This document shows positions 16,289 through 25,668 of a stretch of 64,000 nt of DNA, in pieces. The stretch covers positions 77,826-141,825 of the forward strand of contig JAEZKP010000033.1 of assembly GCA_023436145.1 (NCBI GenBank), given 5' to 3'. Origin of the DNA: Fibrobacterota bacterium. GTDB taxonomy: Bacteria > Fibrobacterota > Chitinivibrionia > Chitinivibrionales > Chitinispirillaceae. Below the pieces are notes generated by a model that worked only from the letters and a program-made list of their open reading frames with translations, ran no database searches and had not been told where the DNA came from. A program made the position numbers and the translations under genes. The first letter of the stretch is position 1. Each line of letters starts with the position of its first letter.

Positions 16289-18793
16289 ATGGAATCTCTG
16301 CATGATTATCAAAAAAAACGTGACCTTCTCAAATCCGGTGAGCCATCGCCAGACCTTCTGTTCACAAAAAAGCCTCTTCGTTTTGTCATTCAGAAACATC
16401 AAGCATCTCATCTTCATTACGATTTGCGTCTTGAGCTGGAAGGTGTGCTCAAAAGCTGGGCCGTCCCCAAGGGGCCGTCCATGGACCCTTCCCAAAAAAA
16501 ACTAGCCATAATGGTCGAAGATCATCCACTGGATTACCGCAATTTCGAAGGGACTATTCCCAAAGGCAACTACGGAGCAGGAACGGTGATGATCTGGGAT
16601 GAGGGAACTTATCATATCCCAGGTGCAGAGGACAAATTCGAAAATGAGCGTATGTTTAAACAATTCCTCGATAAAGGCCACATCACTTTACATATCGAAG
16701 GCACCAGGATTAAAGGATTATTTCATCTGGTTAAGCTAAACAGAGCCGGCCTGGCTAATGGCTGGCTTTTAATAAAAAGTCAGGATCAGCATGCCTCCTC
16801 CAACCCCATTGTAAATGAAAGCCGTTCGGCCCGAACTGGCAGAACAATGGAACAGATCAGTAAAAACGAACCACCAGAGTTTTTTAATCTGAGCAATCTG
16901 GATATTTCTGGTGCTAAAAAAGGCAACTTTCCCCATGGTCCCCTGCATCCTATGCTGGCAAAGCTTGTCGATCAACCATTCGATCGTAAAGAATGGATCT
17001 TCGAAATTAAATGGGATGGATACCGGGCCATTGCGGAAATAAAGCGGGATTCTTTACAGTTTTATTCCAGGAACGGGAAAAGTTTTCTTAACAATTACGA
17101 TCCGGTGGTTGCAGATTTGAAAAAAATCCGTCTGGAAGCCATCTTTGATGGAGAGCTTGTAGTTGTGGACTCACAGGGTAGATCCGATTTCAATCTCCTG
17201 CAAAACTACCGAAAAACCGCAAAAGGTAATCTGCTTTACTTTGTTTTTGATCTGCTTTTTCTTGAGGGATACGATTTACGCTCCACCGGATTAATTCAAA
17301 GAAAATCACTTCTGAAGCAGATCCTCCCCGACCTTGAACACATCAGATATAATGATCATATCCAACAGGATGGAGTTGCCTTCTATAATCTGGCCAGGGA
17401 GAATAAACTGGAAGGAATTGTAGCAAAAGACCAGAACAGCCCTTATCTGGATGGAAAAAGGTCTGCTTACTGGCAGAAAATTAAAATTTCCTTGCAGCAG
17501 GAATTTGTTGTGGGAGGCTTTACCGAGCCTAAAGGTGGTCGAACCGGTATCGGGGCATTACTGGTTGGTGTATACCGTGATGGAGAACTGATATATTCTG
17601 GCAGCGTCGGTGGTGGATTCACAAATGAAGAATTGCCTCTAATTCGAAACCGGCTGGAGCAGTTAAAAAGCGACAACTGTCCTTTCAGCAGTTTTGCTGA
17701 TAGTAGCAGTAAGGCTACCTGGGTCAAACCGGTAATCGTTTGTGAAATAAAATTTGCAGAATGGACAGCAGATGGGATTCTGCGTCAACCGGTATTTTTG
17801 GGGTTCCGTGAGGATCTTGAGCCACTGGAAGTGAAAAGAGAATATCCGGTTTTCTATTCAGAACCGGAGGCAAGATATCCGATCAGGTCATCTGATGATT
17901 TGTTAACAGATATAAGTGGCAAAACTCTTAAATTGACTAATCTAAGTAAAACCTATTTTCCCTCCGACAACATCAGTAAAGGCGATATAATAGAATATTA
18001 CCGGAAAATAGCCCCTGTAATCCTTCCACATCTCAAAGATCGCCCCCTGTCGCTGCACCGTTTTCCGGATGGTATAAATGGAAAGGACTTTTTCCAGAAA
18101 AACATGGAAGATGTGCCAGAATGGGCTTCCACAGTGAATATACCGTCTGATTCGGGGAATACCCGCTATATTCTTTGTCAGGATGAGCCAGCCCTTGTTT
18201 ATATAGTAAATCTGGGGTCACTCGAGATAAACCCATGGTCTTCACGGATAAACAGTCTCGATTATCCGGATTATATGGTAATCGATCTTGATCCGCTTGA
18301 GTGTCCGTTTCGATATGTCATAGATAGTGCACTGGCAATCCATGAAATCCTTCAGTTTGTCGATGTACCACATTATGTGAAGACTTCCGGGGCAACCGGT
18401 CTTCATCTATTTGTTCCGGTTAAAGCACAATATTCTTTTGAACAGGTTCGCCAGTTTTCCCTGCTTATTTGCACTCTTGTAAATAACCGGCTTCCGGAAA
18501 TCACCAGTCTGGAACGGGTACCACAAAAACGTAAAGGTCGGGTATATCTTGATTATCTGCAGAATTCCAAAGGGAAGACTATGGCTGCGCCCTACTCCAT
18601 TCGACCCAGAGACGGGGCTCCTGTGTCCACTCCTCTATTGTGGGAGGAAATCAACTACCAATTAGATCCTGACCAGTTTACCATATATTCCATTTTCAGC
18701 CGGCTCAGAGATCATGGGGATCTGTGGAAAGCGGTTAATTTTAAAGGTATAGATATGTTAAGTTCACTCAATCATTTGGCAGCCCTTTTCTAA
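16289..18793 (+). CDS. ligD: Multifunctional ATP-dependent DNA ligase LigD (PE-ligase-polymerase)
   Basis: A single chain of three NHEJ activities in the order phosphoesterase, ligase, polymerase, as in Pseudomonas and Agrobacterium rather than Mycobacterium (polymerase first). The phosphoesterase (about 1-180) keeps H37, H43, D45 and R47 and the VEDHPLDY motif. The ligase (about 215-525) has nucleophile K241 in EIKWDGYR and an OB-fold C-terminal part. The primase-like polymerase (about 545-825) has the metal motif VIDLDP and the HLF loop (GATGLHLFVP). All three sites look intact. 834 residues is typical. Translationally coupled to ku. Confidence 0.97.
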   Translation: MESLHDYQKKRDLLKSGEPSPDLLFTKKPLRFVIQKHQASHLHYDLRLELEGVLKSWAVPKGPSMDPSQKKLAIMVEDHPLDYRNFEGTIPKGNYGAGTVMIWDEGTYHIPGAEDKFENERMFKQFLDKGHITLHIEGTRIKGLFHLVKLNRAGLANGWLLIKSQDQHASSNPIVNESRSARTGRTMEQISKNEPPEFFNLSNLDISGAKKGNFPHGPLHPMLAKLVDQPFDRKEWIFEIKWDGYRAIAEIKRDSLQFYSRNGKSFLNNYDPVVADLKKIRLEAIFDGELVVVDSQGRSDFNLLQNYRKTAKGNLLYFVFDLLFLEGYDLRSTGLIQRKSLLKQILPDLEHIRYNDHIQQDGVAFYNLARENKLEGIVAKDQNSPYLDGKRSAYWQKIKISLQQEFVVGGFTEPKGGRTGIGALLVGVYRDGELIYSGSVGGGFTNEELPLIRNRLEQLKSDNCPFSSFADSSSKATWVKPVIVCEIKFAEWTADGILRQPVFLGFREDLEPLEVKREYPVFYSEPEARYPIRSSDDLLTDISGKTLKLTNLSKTYFPSDNISKGDIIEYYRKIAPVILPHLKDRPLSLHRFPDGINGKDFFQKNMEDVPEWASTVNIPSDSGNTRYILCQDEPALVYIVNLGSLEINPWSSRINSLDYPDYMVIDLDPLECPFRYVIDSALAIHEILQFVDVPHYVKTSGATGLHLFVPVKAQYSFEQVRQFSLLICTLVNNRLPEITSLERVPQKRKGRVYLDYLQNSKGKTMAAPYSIRPRDGAPVSTPLLWEEINYQLDPDQFTIYSIFSRLRDHGDLWKAVNFKGIDMLSSLNHLAALF

Positions 18794-18819
18794 AGATACT
18801 ATCCCCAGAAAAGAGGAAC

Positions 18820-20475
18820 ATGGCTAATATAGAAGCAATAGTGTTGGCATGCAGAACCGCAAGCCCGAATCAGACTATTAAGAGCCGGTATTCAGCGATG
18901 CAGCCTTTAGCCGGTAAACCAATGCTGGAATGGATTGTAGATGCTCTTTGCGGGACTGTTGGTATAAAAAAAATAACCATCATCGGTCCCGATGAACTGG
19001 ATTCCCTCCTCTGCATCCGTTATACAGACAGGCGGTTAACTCCTGGCTCAATCACTGCAGAGAAAATTTTCCAGGAACTTTTCCCTCCGCAAGAAAACAG
19101 CCATCCGCAAAGCTACCTGCTTCTTCCATGTGAAGCGGTTCTTCTTTCTGCTGCAATAATAAGCACAATCCTTTTTCATTTTGAGCACTGTAAAGAAGAG
19201 CTTTTTTTTCCGGTAATAAGCGATATTACAACTACAGATTTTCCTCATCTGAATACACAATTAATCTCTTTGAAAAATAAAAGTGTAATACCCGGTTATC
19301 CTGCTTTGTCACGAAGTGTAAAGTATCTGCCTGTACTGTTTAAACTTATGAACGAGTACCAAAGTGATGTCGGACTGCTTGAAAATTCAGGTATAACCAA
19401 TAATATGCTCGCAACCCTGATCAATCAGCATTCCCTTCACAATCCCAGTATCCATTATTTCGAAAGTAAAAATCCTGAAGTCGTCTTTGCTGCATTTGAT
19501 TCTGAGAATGTTAAATATGCAAACGAAGCTCTTTTCAACTCCGTATCCATGCCCTTCAACAGAGTAAAAGTCATCATTAATCCCGGTTCCGGGAAAAAAC
19601 ACAATATTCTGCAACTCATAAAAGGCAAAAAACAAAACAGCAAAGAAGATCATTTCGATTACTATTCGAAGCTGATTACAACAGCATTGCTTCATGGTGG
19701 CATAACCGCAGAAGTCATTCAATCAAACAGTTCCAACGATGCAACAGAGATTGCCCGTAATTGTGCAGATAAAGGTTATGATCTGGTGATTGCTGCTGGT
19801 GGTGACGGAACAATCAATTCTGTTGTAAATGGTTTAGCCGGAACCAAAACTGCATTGGGAGTGATACCACTTGGCACCATTAACCTTTTGGCAATGGAGC
19901 TTGGTATTCCCAGTGATGTCGAATCTGCATGTCAAATCATTGCTCATGCCAGAATAAAAACAATGGATTTGGGAAAAGTCAATGACCGTTACTTCACCAG
20001 TCTCTGCGGTATCGGATTTGATGCTTATGTAATAACTGCTACCCATTCATCACTGAAAAAAAAGTTTGGAGCAGGGGCCTTTATTCTTAACGGAATTAAA
20101 AACCTGACCAGTTATCCATTTCATTCGATCCGTCTTAGCATAAATCACAAATATAACAAAACCGGATATATTGTCATTGTTGGTAATGGTAAATATTACG
20201 GAGCATCGATGCTTATTGCACCTGATGCCAGCTCGAATGATGGGCTTCTGGATGTGGTTATTTTCCAGAAAAGAGATGCCTTGAGTCTTATGCGATACAT
20301 ATGGGAACTGCACAAAGGTGATCTGACAGCACTTCCTGATGTGGAGCATTTTCAGGCAACGCAAATCTCTATCGGGCGACATGGCCATCATAAGCTTCAC
20401 CTGGATGGTGAATATTATGGAAAGACTCCGGTGGAAATAACCATAGCTCCCTCAGCTTTAAAGGTGGTATGTTAA
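18820..20475 (+). CDS. Nucleotidyltransferase-like domain fused to a YegS/DgkB-type lipid kinase
   Basis: Residues 1 to about 230 resemble a MobA/GT-A-like NTP transferase: IEAIVLACRTAS, then PLAGKPMLEWIVDAL and a long low-similarity region. The canonical GxGxRM loop is degenerate. Residues from about 245 to 551 are a diacylglycerol/sphingosine kinase-type catalytic domain: VIINPGSGKKH, AAGGDGTINSVVNGL (G328-D329-G330), GVIPLGTINLLA, and the C-terminal beta-sandwich LDGEYYGKTPVEI. These kinases phosphorylate diacylglycerol or related lipids. The N-terminal domain could supply another lipid-headgroup step, but that is inference. Start supported by AGAGGA. It is followed 37 bases on by an HAD phosphatase and could form a lipid-modifying operon. 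Confidence 0.82.
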   Translation: MANIEAIVLACRTASPNQTIKSRYSAMQPLAGKPMLEWIVDALCGTVGIKKITIIGPDELDSLLCIRYTDRRLTPGSITAEKIFQELFPPQENSHPQSYLLLPCEAVLLSAAIISTILFHFEHCKEELFFPVISDITTTDFPHLNTQLISLKNKSVIPGYPALSRSVKYLPVLFKLMNEYQSDVGLLENSGITNNMLATLINQHSLHNPSIHYFESKNPEVVFAAFDSENVKYANEALFNSVSMPFNRVKVIINPGSGKKHNILQLIKGKKQNSKEDHFDYYSKLITTALLHGGITAEVIQSNSSNDATEIARNCADKGYDLVIAAGGDGTINSVVNGLAGTKTALGVIPLGTINLLAMELGIPSDVESACQIIAHARIKTMDLGKVNDRYFTSLCGIGFDAYVITATHSSLKKKFGAGAFILNGIKNLTSYPFHSIRLSINHKYNKTGYIVIVGNGKYYGASMLIAPDASSNDGLLDVVIFQKRDALSLMRYIWELHKGDLTALPDVEHFQATQISIGRHGHHKLHLDGEYYGKTPVEITIAPSALKVVC

Positions 20476-20512
20476 TAAGCAGAGATCGATAACTCCAAAG
20501 GAGTTGCCCAAA

Positions 20513-21190
20513 ATGGAGGATCCAAAAACAGCTGCGATTTTTGATCTTGATGGAACATTGATACCTCATACCAGTGCAGAGAAAACTTTTATCTTTTATC
20601 TTTTACGCAATGGGATTCTTTCCCCGGTGAATCTTATACAGATGCTGGCAGCAATCTGGAAAACCAGAGGCAATCTCCATGCAATGACCAGGTTTAATAA
20701 AGCCTACCTGAAAAATAAAGATACTGCGAAGCTTCAGAGTATAGCCCAATTTTATTTTGAACCGCGTATTAATGATTTTGTTTTCCCGCAGATGCAGGAA
20801 AAAATTGAAGAACATCGCCAAAGGGGTGATCTGTTGTTGCTGCTTACAGGAACTTTGGATCTGATTGCCACCTGCTTTGTCAGAAAACTTCATTTGCATG
20901 GTTTCAAGGCCACAACATTAGAAATCTGTATGGGTAAATACACTGGAAATGTTTGTGGTATAATGCCCTATGGTATAGGGAAGCTGGAGGTACTCAGAGA
21001 ACTTAAAAAGGAGCACTTTTTTGATCCTGATAAATCATACCTTTATGCTAATGTCTACTCTGACCGTTTTGTTATGAACGCAGTCGAACATCCGGTAGCG
21101 GTTAATCCGGACCATAAACTTCGCAAATATGCTCAGCGTTTTAAATGGGAGATAATTGATATTACACAGGGCAGTAAATTGACTTTCTGA
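20513..21190 (+). CDS. HAD-superfamily hydrolase, subfamily IB (PSPase-like)
   Basis: It has the HAD motif I nucleophile FDLDGTL (D11, D13) and length and layout of TIGR01490-type IB hydrolases, with helical cap around residues 25-85. Motif IV-like block YANVYSDRFVMNAVEHPVAVNPD aligns with the conserved D..D...L..VGHPVAVNPD of this family, but its first Asp is Asn (YAN). Motif II is TGT instead of SAS. Family members often dephosphorylate phospholipid-related substrates and neighbour acyltransferases. The start is ATG 20513, nine bases after AAAGGAG; a TTG at 20504 abuts the Shine-Dalgarno and is unlikely. The next convergent gene is plsC. Confidence 0.85.
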   Translation: MEDPKTAAIFDLDGTLIPHTSAEKTFIFYLLRNGILSPVNLIQMLAAIWKTRGNLHAMTRFNKAYLKNKDTAKLQSIAQFYFEPRINDFVFPQMQEKIEEHRQRGDLLLLLTGTLDLIATCFVRKLHLHGFKATTLEICMGKYTGNVCGIMPYGIGKLEVLRELKKEHFFDPDKSYLYANVYSDRFVMNAVEHPVAVNPDHKLRKYAQRFKWEIIDITQGSKLTF

Positions 21191-21241
21191 TGCCTTAAAG
21201 TATTGCCATAGTTTCCACTTTCGGTAATTTTGCCCGAATAG

Positions 21242-21284
21242 TACAAGAATAACCCTTATAAACGATTCTATAATATTTCTTGTA
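21242..21284. promoter_or_regulatory. Dyad upstream of the sigma54 promoter (possible enhancer site)
   Basis: TACAAGAA (21242-21249) and TTCTTGTA (21277-21284) are perfect inverted half-sites 27 bases apart, about 86-128 bases before the predicted sigma54 start site. That distance is usual for bacterial enhancer-binding proteins. A second loose inverted pair (TTTTGCCC near 21228, GGGCAATT near 21319) lies in the same interval. Confidence 0.35.
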
Positions 21285-21342
21285 ACCAAAGTCGAGCTGC
21301 CTAATTGGCGACGTATTGGGCAATTTGTGAGAAAAACTGATA

Positions 21343-21359
21343 TTGGCATGGCCGTTGCT
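21343..21359 (+). promoter_or_regulatory. Sigma54 (RpoN) promoter
   Basis: TTGGCATGGCCGTTGCT fits the -24/-12 consensus YTGGCACGRNNNTTGCW at every defined base except one (T for C after TGGCA), with GG and GC correctly 12 bases apart. Predicted start near 21370. No protein gene follows; a compact RNA with terminator does. Confidence 0.7.
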
Positions 21360-21369
21360 ATATTTATAA

Positions 21370-21471
21370 GACAGGTGTTATGCCATGAAGAATGGCAGAT
21401 GTGTGTGATGATGATGGGGTATCAGGCGTAAGCCTGAGGTAAAGGGAACCGAAAGGTTCCCTTTATTTTTT
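21370..21471 (+). ncRNA. Candidate sigma54-driven small RNA, about 100 nt, three hairpins
   Basis: Three perfect hairpins occur in a row: TGCCAT/ATGGCA (21381-21397, loop GAAGA), TCAGGC/GCCTGA (21422-21437, GNRA loop GTAA), and AAAGGGAACC/GGTTCCCTTT (21441-21464, GNRA loop GAAA), the last followed by ATTTTTT. Between the first two is a single-stranded G/T-rich stretch of repeated ATG and GTG trimers that could pair with targets. The RNA lies in the 324-base gap between convergent genes, so it is not a leader for either. It does not match a riboswitch class I can recall. Confidence 0.6.
21441..21471 (+). terminator. Intrinsic terminator of the candidate small RNA
   Basis: A ten-base-pair perfect stem with a GAAA tetraloop, followed by ATTTTTT. 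There is no T-run in the minus direction, so it acts on plus-strand transcripts (the small RNA and any read-through from the HAD gene). Confidence 0.88.
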
Positions 21472-21514
21472 GTATACATCCATTCAATTATTCAATCCTC
21501 AATCAGCAAGCGAT

Positions 21515-22243
21515 CTACTGGTTCAAAGAATTTTTTATTACCGCATGAGCCTTCTGGCAGATTTCTGCTTTTGTAGTCTGGGGGCAAATATCTATGGGAT
21601 CTCCAATTTTCAGATAAATAGTACCAGGATTGATTCTTAAGGATTTTTTGGGCAACCGCGACATCGCATCTTTAATTGTGAGTGGAACGACCTGAACACC
21701 TGCCTGCAGTGCCAGGGCAAAACTTCCCTGCTTAAACTCCCCTACTGTGCCATCCGGACTGCGAGTACCTTCTGGAAAAAGTATTAAAGAAGTGTTGAGT
21801 TTCTGAAGATGTCTCACTGCTTTATCGATAGACTCTCTGGCCTTACGGGGATTTGATCTGTCGATGCAGATATGTCCCATTGCCGAAAGACCCCATCCAA
21901 AAAAGGGAATCATAAATAATTCTTTTTTAGCAATAAAGCTTACATAATGCTTTAATCCGGCAATAATCGCCGGAATATCAAGGGCGCTCTGATGATTGGA
22001 AATAAAAACGTAGCGTCTGGAAAGATCCAGTTTCTCCAGACCATCCACGCTAATTTTAACTCCACCCATCCACAAAAGATGTATTGTCCATAGCCGACCG
22101 ATGCATCTGGAAATGGAAGGAGCAAACAGGTTGAAAAAAATACATCCCACACTGTAAACTACCGTACTGCAGATAACCCATACCAGAAAAAGAGGAATCC
22201 GGAGTAACTCAATAAAGTTCAGGCTGCATTTTTGCCTATCCAT
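21515..22243 (-). CDS. plsC: 1-acyl-sn-glycerol-3-phosphate acyltransferase
   Basis: It acylates lysophosphatidic acid to phosphatidic acid at the inner membrane. An N-terminal hydrophobic segment (residues about 13-40) is followed by the four acyltransferase blocks: NHQSALD (the HX4D catalytic pair), the CIDRSNPRKA block, FPEGTRSPDG and a VPLTI block. Length 242 is normal. The start overlaps the end of dnaE by 25 bases, so it is the distal gene of the dnaE operon. The convergent HAD and lipid kinase genes on the other strand share the phospholipid theme. Confidence 0.94.
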   Translation of the reverse strand: MDRQKCSLNFIELLRIPLFLVWVICSTVVYSVGCIFFNLFAPSISRCIGRLWTIHLLWMGGVKISVDGLEKLDLSRRYVFISNHQSALDIPAIIAGLKHYVSFIAKKELFMIPFFGWGLSAMGHICIDRSNPRKARESIDKAVRHLQKLNTSLILFPEGTRSPDGTVGEFKQGSFALALQAGVQVVPLTIKDAMSRLPKKSLRINPGTIYLKIGDPIDICPQTTKAEICQKAHAVIKNSLNQ

Positions 22244-25200
22244 ACATTTTCCTTTCCGATTTTGGCCCGAAGTTGCTTAATAGTCTCATCTGCAGCGTTA
22301 ACTTTTATATTTCTGGAACGGATTTTACATTCGGTCCTATCTGCTGTTAGTAAATGAATTACCAAAGAACATTCACCTTTCATATTTGAACACTGTTTAT
22401 AAATATCCAGAATAAATTCCTTTTCCAATGCCTGGGTATTAAGCTGAATGTGGACACTGCGGGCTAATTTTTCTCTGCTTTCTGAAAGATAGATACAATT
22501 TTCAACCCTCAATTTGGGTTTCTCTTCACCGTCGCGTTTGCTTATCTGCCCATGAACCAGCACCATATTATCTACAGCAAGCAGATGGCTGAATTTTTCA
22601 TAGGCATCCCCGAACACAAGAAGTTCGATCGATCCCTCGAAATCCTCCAGTTCCAGAAACGCCATACTTCTGCCATCTCGTTGAGTATGGGTTTTAAGGC
22701 TGGTGATAAGCCCTCCCACGGTAACAGCTGCGGAATCTTTAAGTTCAGATAGAGCCTCTGCCTTTAGCGAGGTGGATGAAAAGCCCTTAATTTCATCTCT
22801 ATAACGGTCAAGAGGGTGTCCACTTATGTAAAAACCCAGAATTTCCTTTTCCCGTTGCAACAGCTGGTTATAAGGCCATGGCTCTGTATCAGGTAAAGAA
22901 GGCTCAGGAATTGCAGTTTCAACTGCATTTTCTGAACCTGTAAAGAAGTTTTCAAACAGATTAACCTGTCCTGACAATCGTTCTTTCTGAAAACTTCCCC
23001 CATACTCAATGGCCTTATCGATAGAATCAAAAAGCTGTGCCCGTGTTCCCTGAAGACTGTCCAGTGCACCGGCACAGATAAGCGATTCCAGACATTTTTT
23101 ATTTACAACTCTTAAATCTACAGATTTAGCCATATCAAATATCGAGTTGAATTTTCCTTTTTTAGAGCGTGCTTCAATAATTGATTCTCCACCCTTACCT
23201 ACATTTTTTATTGCACCCATGCCCAGACGGATATTTTTGTTGTCAATGCTGCATTCGATATCGCTTGAATTGACATCAGGTGGAAGAATCTTTATACCCA
23301 TGCGTTCTGCTTCATTTTTCATGACCAGAAAGCTATCCTGATTACCTATCCAGGAAGTCAGGTTGGCAGTCATATATTCCAGAGGGTAATGTGCCTTCAG
23401 ATATGCTGCCTGATAAGAAACATGGGCATAAACAGTAGCATGGGCTTTATTAAACCCATACTCTGCAAATTTGGCCATTAAATCGAATACATCTTTGGCA
23501 ATTTTCGAATTAATGCCTTTAGCAACAGCACCATCTACAAATTTTTTACCCATCTCCTCCATGACATCGGCTTTTTTCTTTCCCATAGCTTTACGCAATA
23601 CATCTGCCTGACCCAGAGTAAAGCCACCCATTTTTTGAGCGATACGCATTACCTGTTCTTGATAGATAATAACCCCGTATGTGACATCCAGAATCTCTGC
23701 TAGCATTGGGTGAAGATACACCACCTCTTCTTTTCCATGCTTTCGAAGAATATAGGTATCGATATTATCCATAGGGCCCGGCCGATACAGAGCTGTCATG
23801 GCAATGAGGTCTTCTACACAGGTGGGTTTGAGCTTGCGCAGATAGTCCTGCATACCATTTGACTCAAACTGAAATACACCTGTTGTCTCACCTTTGCCAA
23901 AAAGTTCATATGTATCGGGATCTCCGTCTTCAAGTTTCCAGAGATCTATTTTTTTCTGATGATATTTTTGAATGAGCCTTAGGGTTTCCTGTAGTACAGT
24001 CAAGGTGCGAAGTCCAAGGAAGTCCATTTTTATAAGACCGACTTTTTCCACATAATTCATATCGAATTGTGTCATCACAATATCTGCACCGGGTTGCTTG
24101 AAAAGTGGCGCCCAGTTAACTACATCAGCCGGCGCAATAATAACCCCTCCGGCATGCATCCCGGCTTGTCTGCAGAGTCCCTCAAGTACTTCGGCATGAC
24201 GAAAAAGCTCAGTGTATTGAGTGTTACTTTTAATAACACTAACCAGTTCATTGTTTGCAGCGAGAGATTTTTCCAGGTTTTTCTCATTCACCATTGCAGA
24301 CAAACGGTTTGAATCTGCGACAGTGATTCCCATGACTCTGGCCACATCCTTTACTACCATCTTGGCTTTCATTCTGCCGAAATTGATTATCTGACAGACC
24401 GCATCACGGCCATATTTCTGAATAACATAATCGATGACTTTATAGCGGTCCCGATCTGCAAAATCAATATCAGCATCAGGCATGGATACTCGTTCGGGGT
24501 TGAGAAACCGTTCAAAGATCAGATCGAATTTGATCGGATCAACACTTGTTATCCCAATGACAAATGCAACCAGACTTCCGGCAGCAGAACCTCGACACCC
24601 CACCATAACTCCCATTTTCTGAGCAGCCAGTACAAAGTCCCTTACGATAAGGAAATAACCAGCAAACCCCATTGAGCAGATTATCTGCAACTCATAATTC
24701 AGGCGCTCTTCCAATACTGGTGTAATCTCTGTATATTTCTCATTAACCCCCATTCTGGCAAGTGCTGTCAGATATTCTTCAGGATTCGAAAACCCCTGGG
24801 GAACTTCCGGTACCGGAAGTTGTGGTTTGGCTTTTATTGAAACATTGCATCTTTCAGCAATTTCTACTGTGTTACTCAAGGCTTCGGGTATCTCCGGAAA
24901 CAGTGCGGCCATCTCTTCTGCCGATTTGTAATAAAGCTGATCGGTAGGAAAGCGAAATCTTTTGGGGTCGCTTAAAGTAGTACCGGTTTGAATACACAGA
25001 AGCAGTTCGTGGGACTGAGCATCCTCTTTACGGAGATAGTGTGCATCATTAGCTACTATAAAAGGTACTCCCATCTCCCGGCCAAGACAAACCATCTCAT
25101 CGAAGGCGATTTTCTCCTCCTCCATACCATGATTCTGGAGTTCAAAGTAGAAGTTCCCTTCACCAAAGATAGAAAGATATTCCTCTGTAATAGCCTTTGC

Positions 25201-25668
25201 CTGAGCACGGTTTCCCTGTAGTAATGCCCTGGGAACAGCACCCGCAACACATGCAGATGTAGCTATCAATCCTTCACTGCATTGTCTGAGGATGTCAATA
25301 TCTATGCGCGGCTTATAATAGAAACCTTCAGTATAACCAATACTGCTCAGACGCATCAGATTTTTCCACCCGGTGTTATTGGCAGCCAGTAAAATCAGAT
25401 GATAATAGGAATACTCATCTTTAATGGTACTTTTTTCAAACCGGGATTTAGGAGCAAGGTATGCCTCCAGTCCCAAAACCGGTTTTATTTCAAATGCTTT
25501 ACAAGTCTCAAAAAATTCAACAGCACCAAACAGACCGCCATGATCCGTCAAAGCTACGGCAGGCATTCCATACTCAGCAGTCTTTTTAACCAGGTCCTTT
25601 ATCCGTATTGCTCCATCCAGAAAGCTGTATTCAGTATGTGTATGAAGATGTACAAATCCGCTGCTCAT
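22219..25668 (-). CDS. dnaE: DNA polymerase III alpha subunit
   Basis: The replicative polymerase catalytic subunit. The N-terminal PHP domain (HLHTHTEYSFLDG, LTDHGGLFG) is followed by palm, thumb and fingers, with catalytic acids in MPDADIDF (D400, D402) and KMDFLGLRTL. The C-terminal region includes a helix-hairpin-helix part, an OB fold (AAVTVGGLITSLKTHTQRDG) and a tau-binding tail. 1149 residues is typical of DnaE1. It starts four bases inside the upstream gene end (ATGA) and overlaps plsC by 25 bases, so the three genes form a coupled operon. Confidence 0.97.
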   Translation of the reverse strand: MSSGFVHLHTHTEYSFLDGAIRIKDLVKKTAEYGMPAVALTDHGGLFGAVEFFETCKAFEIKPVLGLEAYLAPKSRFEKSTIKDEYSYYHLILLAANNTGWKNLMRLSSIGYTEGFYYKPRIDIDILRQCSEGLIATSACVAGAVPRALLQGNRAQAKAITEEYLSIFGEGNFYFELQNHGMEEEKIAFDEMVCLGREMGVPFIVANDAHYLRKEDAQSHELLLCIQTGTTLSDPKRFRFPTDQLYYKSAEEMAALFPEIPEALSNTVEIAERCNVSIKAKPQLPVPEVPQGFSNPEEYLTALARMGVNEKYTEITPVLEERLNYELQIICSMGFAGYFLIVRDFVLAAQKMGVMVGCRGSAAGSLVAFVIGITSVDPIKFDLIFERFLNPERVSMPDADIDFADRDRYKVIDYVIQKYGRDAVCQIINFGRMKAKMVVKDVARVMGITVADSNRLSAMVNEKNLEKSLAANNELVSVIKSNTQYTELFRHAEVLEGLCRQAGMHAGGVIIAPADVVNWAPLFKQPGADIVMTQFDMNYVEKVGLIKMDFLGLRTLTVLQETLRLIQKYHQKKIDLWKLEDGDPDTYELFGKGETTGVFQFESNGMQDYLRKLKPTCVEDLIAMTALYRPGPMDNIDTYILRKHGKEEVVYLHPMLAEILDVTYGVIIYQEQVMRIAQKMGGFTLGQADVLRKAMGKKKADVMEEMGKKFVDGAVAKGINSKIAKDVFDLMAKFAEYGFNKAHATVYAHVSYQAAYLKAHYPLEYMTANLTSWIGNQDSFLVMKNEAERMGIKILPPDVNSSDIECSIDNKNIRLGMGAIKNVGKGGESIIEARSKKGKFNSIFDMAKSVDLRVVNKKCLESLICAGALDSLQGTRAQLFDSIDKAIEYGGSFQKERLSGQVNLFENFFTGSENAVETAIPEPSLPDTEPWPYNQLLQREKEILGFYISGHPLDRYRDEIKGFSSTSLKAEALSELKDSAAVTVGGLITSLKTHTQRDGRSMAFLELEDFEGSIELLVFGDAYEKFSHLLAVDNMVLVHGQISKRDGEEKPKLRVENCIYLSESREKLARSVHIQLNTQALEKEFILDIYKQCSNMKGECSLVIHLLTADRTECKIRSRNIKVNAADETIKQLRAKIGKENVWIGKNAA

